Notes under the pieces: generated by a model | Database searches by the model: none | The model's input: the letters and a program-made list of their open reading frames with translations, nothing else | Told to the model about the DNA's origin: nothing | Shown: in pieces, positions 55,120-62,013 of the stretch | Layout of the letters: the number at the start of each line of letters is the position of its first letter | Numbering within the stretch: the first letter of the stretch is position 1 | Source: Curtobacterium pusillum | Lineage (GTDB): Bacteria > Actinomycetota > Actinomycetes > Actinomycetales > Microbacteriaceae | Length of the DNA stretch: 64,000 bases | NCBI RefSeq assembly: GCF_007673235.1 | Contig: NZ_VDZH01000003.1 | Location: 345,168 to 409,167 of the forward strand | Reading direction: 5' to 3' | Position numbers and translations under genes: made by a program

Positions 55120-58100
55120 TCAGGCCGCCGGGGTGTCCGCCGCGATGAGTTCGAGCTGCGTGAGCGGCAGGTCCGACACCGCCGTGAACGTGAAGTCGGT
55201 GCCGGTGCCCTGCAGCCGGAACACCCGGGTCTGCCCGGCCCAGTCGAACACGGCGTCCTGCACGGCGACGCAGGTGTCACCGAGCGCGACGTCCCACGAG
55301 TGGACGCCGGGCTCGGACACGGTGACCGTGTAGAGCGACGTGGGCACCGGTGCGACCTCGAACGACACCGACGTCCCGGCGGTCAACGCCGTGACGGTCC
55401 GACCGGTGTCGTCGCTCAGTGGTGCGAGCCCCACGGGCAGCAGGTCGACGGGGGTGTCCCGGTACCCGTGCACCTCGGACGCCGAGACGGGCCGGGTGTC
55501 CGACGCCCAGGCCCGGGGCTCGGACGACAGCGTGAAGACGATGCGCGACGCCGAGACCACCACGCGGTGCGGGATGCTGACCGACGTCCAGGGCGAGCCG
55601 TCGACCGTCACCGACGCGACGTACGCGCCCGCGGAGCCGGCGGCGACCTCGATGACGGTGGGCGTGCCTCCCGGCTGCTGCAGCACCGTCCTGCGGACCG
55701 ACGGCGGCACGAGCACGTAGGAACCCGTGGACGGCGCCAGCGGGTACAGGCCGATCGTCGCGAACACGTACCAGGCGCTCATCTCGCCGTTGTCCTCGTC
55801 ACCCGGGTAGCCCTGGCCGAGGTCCGAACCGACGAAGAGTCGTTCCAGAGCCGAGCGGACGATCCGGTGCGCATCGTCGTGCCGCCCGGTGAACATCGGG
55901 AAGAACGGGATGTGGTGCGCGGGCTGGTTCGAGAGCCCGAGCATGCCCGTGCGGACGTCGCGGGCCTCGGTCATCTCGTGGATCGGGACGCCGTACGACC
56001 CGGCGTGCGCGGTCGCTCCGGTCTCGGGGGTGCTGAAGAACTCGTCCAGCCGGGCGTCGAACCGGGACGGTCCGCCGTGAAGGTCGACGACCCCGGCACC
56101 GTCGTGCGGCGCGGTGAAGGCCGTGCCCCACGCGTTCGTCTCGGTGTAGTCGTCGCCCCAGTCCCGCGGGTCGAACTCGGTGCCGACCCGCCACGAGCCG
56201 TCGGGGTCGCGCCCGATGAAGAACCCGCGTTCGGAGTCGAAGACGTTCCGGTACTGCAGGGAGCGACGTGCGAACCACTCCGCTTCGGCTTCGTACCGGG
56301 CGAGGTCGGCCGGTGTCTCGGCGCGCGAGGCGAGCAGGCCCGCCATGACGGCGAGTCCCCAGTCGTTGATGGCCGCGTCGAGGGTCCAGGACATGCCCTC
56401 GCCGGTCCCGGTGTCGACGTGGCCGCGGAAGGCGCCCGGGAGGCTCCCCTTGCGTCCGACGCGCTCGTCCCGCGGCGGGACGGTCGCGTTGCGCAGTGCG
56501 CTCCGGTACGCCTCCGCCAGGTCGAACCCGGTGACGCCCTTCGCCGCGAGGTCCGCGAAGACGGTGTCGCTCGTGGTGCCGGTCATGCAGTCCTCGGCGC
56601 CGGGGGCACTCCACCGCGGGGTCCACCCGCCGTCGTGGTGGTGCTCGACGAAGCCCTGCGCGAGTTCGCCCGCCGTGTCCGGGGTGAGCAGCGCGAGCAG
56701 GGGCCAGGCGGTCCGGTAGGTGTCCCAGAACCCGTTCGTGGTGGTGAACGGGCCCTCGACGATCTCGGGTCCCGGTTCGTCGCGGATCGGTTCGGCCTGC
56801 ACGGCACCGTACGGGGAGCGGTGGTGCGGCGTCCCGGTGAGCGCGGTCTCGCCGGCCCGGTTCGGGTAGAGGAACAGGCGGTACAGCCCCGAGTACAGGC
56901 TCGTGAGCTGGTCGGGGGTCGCACCGTCGAAGGAGAGCGTGTCGAGCTTCTCCGTCCAGAGCGCCTCGGCACGGGTCCGCATCGCGGCGAACGTGCCGGC
57001 GGCGTCGAGGTTCGCGCGGGCGTCCTCGAACGAGACCGTGGAGATGCCGAGCAGCACGTCGGTGTCGCCCGCGACCGACAGCCAGCCGCGCAGCTCCCGC
57101 TCGCCGACGGTCGTGTGGTCGGCCGTCACCCCGGGGACCCGGACGTGCACGAAGTGGGGCGGGGTCCCGGGGCGGTCGTCGAGCAGGGCCTCGACGACCG
57201 CGGTGTCGTCGGTGACCGTCACGGAGACGTCCGACACCCGGCCGTGGTGGTCGAGCACGATGCTGCGCACCCCCGTGAACCGGAAGCCGAGGGCGAACTC
57301 CCCCGCGGTCACCTCCGCGGTGACGCCACCGTCGAGGTCGACCCGGTAGCGGTGCGGCCCGTCGTCCTCGTGGTCGTGGTCGAACCCGAGCGCCCGCGCT
57401 GCGCGGTCCGGGTCGGGGGTCCCGAGCGGGGACGGCATGACCTGGAACACCCCGCGGTCCCCCATCCACGGCGACGGGATGTGGCTCGTCGCGAATGCCT
57501 GGATCGCCGGTCGGACCCGGCCCTCGGGCTCGGTGCGGGCGTGCTCCTGGTACGCGTACGGCCACCGGTTGCTCGACGCGTCGGTCATCGGCAGGCCGAA
57601 CACCCCGCCGTGCGGGAGTCCGACGAGCGGGGCGTTGTTGCCGCGGGAGAACCGGGACGACGCCTGGGTGCCGCGGGTGGTGCGGACGTGGCCGAGCGGC
57701 GTCGTGGGGGCCGGACGTGCGGCCTCGATGCGGACGGCGTCGAGCCAGCCGCGCAGTGGCGGACGCTCGCCGTCGTCCGGCGTGTGCTGCGGGGCGGAGC
57801 CGAGCCGTGCCTCCAGGCGGTCCACGACGCGACCAGCGAACGGCGTGAGGTCGACTGCGCGGCGGTTCCACTGGTCGACCCACTGTTTGCGTGCCGCGTC
57901 CTGCGCTGCGGGCGTCAGCGCGTCGCCGTACTGGTCGCGTGCCGGTCCTGCACCGTCGCTCGGGGTGTCGCTCAGCCGGGAGCCGTCCGTGAAGACGACG
58001 TCGAGCGAGAACGCCGTCGCGTCCCAGAAGTGCGGGAGGTCGGCCTCGGTCGGCTCCGAGGCACCGTCGGGCAGTGTGCGTTCGGGGAACCACACCCAGG

Positions 58101-58272
58101 AGAGCTCGTGTCCGGCCTCGATCGTCCGTCCGGCGAACCCGGGCACGATCGCCGTGACGGTCGTCTCCCCCGCTCCGCGCTCGACGAGGTACCCCTCCGG
58201 GGACTCGAATCCGGCCTGGTTCCTGGCCGCGACGGCCGTCGTCGGCCCACCGCTCCGTTGCAGCTCTCGCAC
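55120..58272 (-). CDS. GH92 family alpha-mannosidase
   Basis: A 1050-residue glycoside hydrolase family 92 enzyme, a calcium-dependent exo-alpha-mannosidase. The catalytic domain has 'LYSGLYRLFLYPNRAGETAL', 'SNQPAHHIPFFPMFTGRHDD' (the H-H-I-P loop) and 'YPGDEDNGEMSAWYVFATIG', where the conserved Glu and Asp residues bind calcium and act as acid. The C-terminal 'EVAAGSAGAYVASVTVDGSP' is also typical. An extra beta-sandwich of about 150 residues follows. No signal peptide is visible, unlike most family members, so it may act inside the cell. TAGGGT lies 6 nt before the GTG. Confidence 0.92.
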   Translation of the reverse strand: MRELQRSGGPTTAVAARNQAGFESPEGYLVERGAGETTVTAIVPGFAGRTIEAGHELSWVWFPERTLPDGASEPTEADLPHFWDATAFSLDVVFTDGSRLSDTPSDGAGPARDQYGDALTPAAQDAARKQWVDQWNRRAVDLTPFAGRVVDRLEARLGSAPQHTPDDGERPPLRGWLDAVRIEAARPAPTTPLGHVRTTRGTQASSRFSRGNNAPLVGLPHGGVFGLPMTDASSNRWPYAYQEHARTEPEGRVRPAIQAFATSHIPSPWMGDRGVFQVMPSPLGTPDPDRAARALGFDHDHEDDGPHRYRVDLDGGVTAEVTAGEFALGFRFTGVRSIVLDHHGRVSDVSVTVTDDTAVVEALLDDRPGTPPHFVHVRVPGVTADHTTVGERELRGWLSVAGDTDVLLGISTVSFEDARANLDAAGTFAAMRTRAEALWTEKLDTLSFDGATPDQLTSLYSGLYRLFLYPNRAGETALTGTPHHRSPYGAVQAEPIRDEPGPEIVEGPFTTTNGFWDTYRTAWPLLALLTPDTAGELAQGFVEHHHDGGWTPRWSAPGAEDCMTGTTSDTVFADLAAKGVTGFDLAEAYRSALRNATVPPRDERVGRKGSLPGAFRGHVDTGTGEGMSWTLDAAINDWGLAVMAGLLASRAETPADLARYEAEAEWFARRSLQYRNVFDSERGFFIGRDPDGSWRVGTEFDPRDWGDDYTETNAWGTAFTAPHDGAGVVDLHGGPSRFDARLDEFFSTPETGATAHAGSYGVPIHEMTEARDVRTGMLGLSNQPAHHIPFFPMFTGRHDDAHRIVRSALERLFVGSDLGQGYPGDEDNGEMSAWYVFATIGLYPLAPSTGSYVLVPPSVRRTVLQQPGGTPTVIEVAAGSAGAYVASVTVDGSPWTSVSIPHRVVVSASRIVFTLSSEPRAWASDTRPVSASEVHGYRDTPVDLLPVGLAPLSDDTGRTVTALTAGTSVSFEVAPVPTSLYTVTVSEPGVHSWDVALGDTCVAVQDAVFDWAGQTRVFRLQGTGTDFTFTAVSDLPLTQLELIAADTPAA

Positions 58273-58278
58273 GCTGTC

Positions 58279-58284
58279 ACCCTA
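58279..58284 (-). promoter_or_regulatory. Leaderless -10 hexamer of the GH92 gene
   Basis: TAGGGT on the minus strand lies 6 nt before GTG 58272. Confidence 0.5.
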
Positions 58285-58319
58285 TTTGGTCCAGCGTCTG
58301 GAGGAAAACCTCCGGCGTG

Positions 58320-59882
58320 TCAGCCGCCCGACTTGGTGTGCCCCGGGGCGTTCCCGGAGTTGCCGGGCGCGCTGACGTCCGCCGCCGAGCCCGTGCCGCT
58401 CTGCGGGTCCTGCACCGGGTTCGTCACCGGGGAGCTCGGCTGCGGCCCCACCGACGGGTCGTCCGCCGGGTCGCTCGGCTGCTCGGGCTGCTCCGGCTCG
58501 GACGGCTGCTGCTCGGGCTCGCTCGGCTGCTGCTCCGGCTCGCTCGGCTGCTGCTCGGGCTCGCTGGGCTGCTGCTCCTCGGACGGTTGCTGCTCCGGCT
58601 CGGACGAGGTCGACGGTGTACTCGAGTCCGTCGGCGCCGGGGTGCGGTCGCCACCCAGGGCGAACACCGCGACCGCGATGCCGATCAGCACGAGGACCAC
58701 GACGACGACCGCCGCGATGATCGGACCCCGACGGCGCCGCTTCGGTTCATCGGGGGCCTGGGCCGGGGGTGCGGCGACCGGTCCGCGCGGGACACCGGCG
58801 CTGGGTGCGCCGCGCTGGGCGCCGAGGACGGTGGTCGCGACGTCGTCGCTCGCGGGCTGCTGCGCGTTGAGCACACGGGTCGCGTCGGCGTCGGGTCGGC
58901 CGCCGTCGCCGGTCGTCGGACTGGAGGCGCTGCTCACGGGCATCGCACGGGTCGCGTCGTCCGCGTGGGCAGCTCCCGCAGCGCCGGCTGCAGCTGCTCC
59001 GGCAGCAGCCGCGGCAGCGCCGCCGGCCTGCGTCACGGTGCCCGGACCGCCGGGCAGGAGCTGGGTCGCGGGCACCGCGTCGTCGTACTGGAGCGCCCGG
59101 AGGCGCTGCGCGGCTTCCTCGGCAGTGGGCCGGTCGGCCGGGTCCTGCGCGGTCATCACGTGCAGGAGCGTCCGCCACGCGGTCGGCAGGTGCTGGTCGA
59201 TCTCCGGGCTCCGGGTCAGCCGTGCCGTCGCCGACTCGACCGCGCTCCCGGGGAACGGCTGCCGCCCGGTCAGGCACTCGAGCAGCACCAGCCCGAGGGC
59301 GTAGACGTCCGCCTTGCCCGTGATGCCCTGCGCGAGGACCTGCTCCGGAGCGAGGTACGCGGCCGTGCCCATCACCGTGCCCGTGCCGGTGACCCGCGCG
59401 GCGTCGCGGAGCAGGGCGATGCCGAAGTCCGCGAGCTTCACGTGGGAGCCGTCGGCCTCCAGGAGCACGTTCGCCGGCTTCACGTCGCGGTGCACGATCC
59501 CCTGCGCGTGGACCGCGGCGAGGCCGTCGGCGACCTGCGCCCCCACGCGCGCGGTCGTCGCCCGGTCGAGCGGCCCCTCGCGCAGCCGCGTGGCGAGGTC
59601 GCTGCCCGGCACGAGCTCCATCACGAGGTACGAGTCGCCGTCGAGGTCGTCCAGTGCAGCGTCGTAGAGCGTGACGAGCGACGGGCTCCGCAGGGCCGCC
59701 AGCGTCTGGATCTCGGCCTCTGCTCGGGCTCGTTCGCCGTGGTCGACCGGCCCGATGCGGAACACCTTGACGGCGACCTCGCGGCCGAGCTGCTCGTCGA
59801 CCGCGCGGTAGACGGAGGCCATGCCCCCGTGCCCGAGCGTGCCCGTGACGCGGTACCGACCGCCGAAGACCCGTTCTTCCAT
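58320..59882 (-). CDS. PknB-like Ser/Thr protein kinase with repeated extracellular tail
   Basis: A 520-residue membrane kinase. The N-terminal kinase domain has the Gly loop 'LGHGGMASVYRAVD' (16-29), Lys39, 'HRDVKPANVLLEADG' with catalytic Asp133, and D-F-G at 152-154. An Ala/Gly-rich linker follows, then a basic stop 'KRRRR' and one membrane helix (about 377-400, 'PIIAAVVVVVLVLIGIAVAV'). The outer tail of about 110 residues is Pro/Glu/Gln-rich with repeats of the type 'SEPEQQP' instead of the PASTA domains of true PknB. TAGGTT lies 7 nt before the ATG. Confidence 0.93.
   Translation of the reverse strand: MEERVFGGRYRVTGTLGHGGMASVYRAVDEQLGREVAVKVFRIGPVDHGERARAEAEIQTLAALRSPSLVTLYDAALDDLDGDSYLVMELVPGSDLATRLREGPLDRATTARVGAQVADGLAAVHAQGIVHRDVKPANVLLEADGSHVKLADFGIALLRDAARVTGTGTVMGTAAYLAPEQVLAQGITGKADVYALGLVLLECLTGRQPFPGSAVESATARLTRSPEIDQHLPTAWRTLLHVMTAQDPADRPTAEEAAQRLRALQYDDAVPATQLLPGGPGTVTQAGGAAAAAAGAAAAGAAGAAHADDATRAMPVSSASSPTTGDGGRPDADATRVLNAQQPASDDVATTVLGAQRGAPSAGVPRGPVAAPPAQAPDEPKRRRRGPIIAAVVVVVLVLIGIAVAVFALGGDRTPAPTDSSTPSTSSEPEQQPSEEQQPSEPEQQPSEPEQQPSEPEQQPSEPEQPEQPSDPADDPSVGPQPSSPVTNPVQDPQSGTGSAADVSAPGNSGNAPGHTKSGG
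58482..58607. repeat. Tandem coding repeat in the kinase tail
   Basis: A 24-bp unit (variants of CTCGCTCGGCTGCTGCTC on the plus strand) is repeated about five times, encoding 'EQQPSEPE' units in the kinase tail. It is not a CRISPR, since the units are adjacent and in frame. Confidence 0.75.
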
Positions 59883-59889
59883 GCGGGGC

Positions 59890-59895
59890 AACCTA
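59890..59895 (-). promoter_or_regulatory. Leaderless -10 hexamer of the kinase gene
   Basis: TAGGTT on the minus strand lies 7 nt before ATG 59882. Confidence 0.45.
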
Positions 59896-59964
59896 CCGGG
59901 AGGACCTGACGGGTGTCGGGAGGACGGGGTGGTCACGACCGTTCGGCGCGACCACCCCGCGGAC

Positions 59965-60081
59965 CTACAGCAGCTGCAGGATCGCGGCCACGAGGGTCAC
60001 GATCGCCGTCGCCAGCCCGAGTGCCTCGAGCACGAGGACGGACCTCCTGCGGTCGCCGCAACGATGCCGGTGTCTCGCCAT
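59965..60081 (-). CDS. 38-residue membrane peptide
   Basis: A small ORF with a good GGGAGG ribosome-binding site 8 nt before its ATG. The peptide has a basic N terminus 'ARHRHRCGDRRRSVLVLEAL' and then one hydrophobic helix 'GLATAIVTLVAAILQLL' at the C terminus. Such short basic-hydrophobic peptides occur widely in actinobacteria and are not functionally assigned. It sits in a 320-bp gap upstream of the kinase gene and may be cotranscribed with it, although the kinase has its own hexamer. Confidence 0.5.
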   Translation of the reverse strand: MARHRHRCGDRRRSVLVLEALGLATAIVTLVAAILQLL

Positions 60082-60151
60082 CGTCGGCCTCCCTTCCCAG
60101 GGCAGGAGACCGCGGTCCGAGCTCCCCTTCCGGATGGCCGGGAGGGTCGCG

Positions 60152-60200
60152 TAGACTCGACACCGTGCGGTTCGAGTTTCTACGCAACTCAGACGACTGA
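60152..60200 (+). CDS. Orphan 11-codon leaderless ORF
   Basis: TAGACT (60152-60157) lies 7 nt before GTG 60165. The ORF reads MRFEFLRNSDD and stops with TGA at 60198-60200. A strong terminator starts 21 nt later, so the whole transcript would be about 80 nt. No downstream gene lies on this strand. It could be a leader peptide left without its operon, a small protein or an mRNA-like small RNA. Confidence 0.4.
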
Positions 60201-60220
60201 CCTCTTCACGAGGTGAGACC

Positions 60221-60247
60221 AGCCCCCGGTTGCAGCCGGGGGCTTTT
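60221..60247 (+). terminator. Strong rho-independent terminator
   Basis: A perfect 9-bp stem AGCCCCCGG (60221-60229) / CCGGGGGCT (60236-60244) with a 6-nt loop ends in TTTT (60244-60247). It is the clearest intrinsic terminator in the window and follows the 11-codon ORF. Confidence 0.85.
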
Positions 60248-60264
60248 CTCGTGCTTCATCGAGT

Positions 60265-60295
60265 CCGACCGGGCTTCGCCTGGAGTCCCGGTCGG
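60265..60295. terminator. Second hairpin downstream of the PAP2 gene
   Basis: A perfect 9-bp stem CCGACCGGG (60265-60273) / CCCGGTCGG (60287-60295) with a 13-nt loop. It lies 84-114 bp after the PAP2 stop (minus strand) and may end that transcript. The rest of the 59883-60378 gap shows nothing else. Confidence 0.5.
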
Positions 60296-60378
60296 CGCTC
60301 CGATCCTTCCGTGATCCGGTGCGCGGCACGAAGCCCTGTGGATATCGCTCGCACCCCTCAGTTCGCGCATCCTGTTCT

Positions 60379-61200
60379 TCAGCCCGCGCGGCGGTCGCGC
60401 AGCGGCTTCACCGGTCGCGCACCACGGCGGAGCGCCGTCAGGTAGAGCCGGTGCGCGGTGACCACCAGGGCGAGCCACGCCAGCCCGAGCGCCCACGCCG
60501 CCAGTACGTCGGTGAGCCAGTGGTGTCCGAGGAACACCCGCGAGATCCCGACCGACACGACGAACGCCGTCCCCGCGACGATCGTCCACACCCGTGTGAC
60601 GAGCCGCGACTGCCGGAGCAGCAGGAGGTACACGATCGTGCCGACGATGACGGTCGCGTTGAGGGTGTGGCCCGACGGGAACGACGGCGAGTGCTCGTAC
60701 GGCGGGACCGCGTCGCCGAGCGGCGGACGTGCCCGGCCGATCAGATCCTTGCCCGCGATGGTCATGAGCAGCGACCCACCGCTGGCCGCGCCGAGCAGCA
60801 CGAGCGGCGTCCACGCCCGACGCTGGATCGTGAACCCCACGAGGAACCCCAGCGCCACGATGGGCATCCCGATGGTGCCCGCGACGTCCGTCCACCACGT
60901 CACGAGGGTGTCGGCGACCGGTGAGCGGAGCGTGAGCATCCAGTCGAGCACCGGACGGTCGAGCACGGCGACGTCGTCGGCTTCGCGCACGGCGTCGTAG
61001 ACCTCGGACGCCGCCCAGGTGCCGACGACCGCGACCCCGATGCCGATCGCGAGCGTCAGCACCAGGAGCGGGAGCGCACCCCACCGGTCACCGAGGGCCG
61101 CCCACCGATCGGCACCGACCCTCCCCGCACGGGTGCGCCACGTCGTGAGGTCGACGTCGCCGACGTGGTGGTCGGGCCCCTCCGGGCGATCGGTCTGCAT
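60379..61200 (-). CDS. PAP2 family phosphatase
   Basis: A 273-residue membrane phosphatase of the type-2 phosphatidic acid phosphatase family with six helices. The three-part active site is complete: K-x6-R-P in 'AGKDLIGRARPPLGDA', P-S-G-H in 'SPSFPSGHTLNATVIV', and S-R-x5-H-x3-D in 'ISRVFLGHHWLTDVLA'. It dephosphorylates lipid phosphates or undecaprenyl pyrophosphate, recycling the carrier for cell-wall synthesis. A hydrophilic N-terminal extension of about 40 residues precedes the first helix. CAGGGT lies 6 nt before the ATG. Confidence 0.93.
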   Translation of the reverse strand: MQTDRPEGPDHHVGDVDLTTWRTRAGRVGADRWAALGDRWGALPLLVLTLAIGIGVAVVGTWAASEVYDAVREADDVAVLDRPVLDWMLTLRSPVADTLVTWWTDVAGTIGMPIVALGFLVGFTIQRRAWTPLVLLGAASGGSLLMTIAGKDLIGRARPPLGDAVPPYEHSPSFPSGHTLNATVIVGTIVYLLLLRQSRLVTRVWTIVAGTAFVVSVGISRVFLGHHWLTDVLAAWALGLAWLALVVTAHRLYLTALRRGARPVKPLRDRRAG

Positions 61201-61257
61201 CGCACCACCCTGCCCGACGGCAGCCGAGCGCGCCCGCGACCCGGTCGGGTGCGTCCG

Positions 61258-61929
61258 TCAGCCGCGGGGTCCCGGCGGGAGCAGGTGCACGTACTCGACC
61301 GCGCGCCCGGCAGCGTCGCCGTCGCCCGCCTCGACGGCGGCGCGGAGTCGGCGAAGCCCCTCGTCGAGCCGCTCGATGGGGAGGAACGCCGAGATCGGGT
61401 CCACCCGGAGGTCGTACGCGAGGCCGGTGATCGATCGCCGCCCGACGTCGGCGAGGACCTGGTTCGGGCAGGCGTCGAGCCACGCGTCGTAGTTCGCCCC
61501 GATGCCGTACATCATCCGCGCGGCTGCGGCCTCCTGCTCGGGTCCGGGACGGATCGACTCGCGTGCGAGGTCGATCCGGGCGACCGTCGACGACCGCTGC
61601 TCCTCGGTGAACAGCGGAACGGTGGACGCCACCACGCCGCGCATCACGGTGCCGATGGTCCGGAGCGCACTGACGAACCGCTCGGCACTCGGCACGACGA
61701 CCCTCGTGTAGCGGTTCAGGAGCATCTCGACGAGCCCCTCGGCGACGAGCGTCGAGAGTGCTTCACGGACGGGGCTGCGGGAACCCCCGAGCCAGGCGAT
61801 GAGCTCCTCGTCCCGGAGGCGCTCCCCCGGCTGCAGCGTCCCGTCGAGGATCGCGTCGCGGAGCGTGTCCGCGAACTGGTCGCGGAGAGGTCGTCGTCGT
61901 TCCAGCGCGCTCGATGACGGAATCGGCAT
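61258..61929 (-). CDS. GntR family regulator (FadR/FCD group)
   Basis: A 223-residue regulator. The N-terminal winged helix has 'QFADTLRDAILDGTLQPGER' and 'EELIAWLGGSRSPVREALST' followed by 'LVAEGLVEMLLNRYTRVV'. The C-terminal all-helical domain is of the FCD type, which often binds organic acids with a metal. Its usual His ligands are not obvious. AGGGG lies 6 nt before the ATG. A tandem ATGCAAC-ATGCAAT repeat about 45 bp upstream may be its operator. Target unknown. Confidence 0.88.
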   Translation of the reverse strand: MPIPSSSALERRRPLRDQFADTLRDAILDGTLQPGERLRDEELIAWLGGSRSPVREALSTLVAEGLVEMLLNRYTRVVVPSAERFVSALRTIGTVMRGVVASTVPLFTEEQRSSTVARIDLARESIRPGPEQEAAAARMMYGIGANYDAWLDACPNQVLADVGRRSITGLAYDLRVDPISAFLPIERLDEGLRRLRAAVEAGDGDAAGRAVEYVHLLPPGPRG

Positions 61930-61972
61930 GGTGTTCCCCTCTGATGCTGCTGCGTCGAACATCGCCGGACGC

Positions 61973-61986
61973 ATGCAACATGCAAT
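61973..61986 (-). promoter_or_regulatory. Tandem 7-mer upstream of the GntR gene
   Basis: ATGCAAC-ATGCAAT, two direct 7-mers, is A+T-richer than its surroundings and lies between the GntR and polymerase genes, both on the minus strand. It is a candidate operator. Confidence 0.3.
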
Positions 61987-62013
61987 CACACCGGAGGAAG
62001 GATCGTGCAGCGT

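Noticed and set aside
58482-58607. CRISPR-like direct repeats
   Set aside because: Units are adjacent 24-bp coding repeats without spacers, in frame in the kinase tail.
55084-59304. A 1406-codon open frame on the plus strand across the mannosidase and kinase genes
   Set aside because: It is the antisense shadow of two well-supported genes. It has Arg/Gly/Val-rich translation without any domain and arises from high G+C at third positions.
60160-60190. tRNA-like GGTTCGAGT string
   Set aside because: No acceptor or anticodon stems can be built around it; it belongs to the 11-codon ORF.
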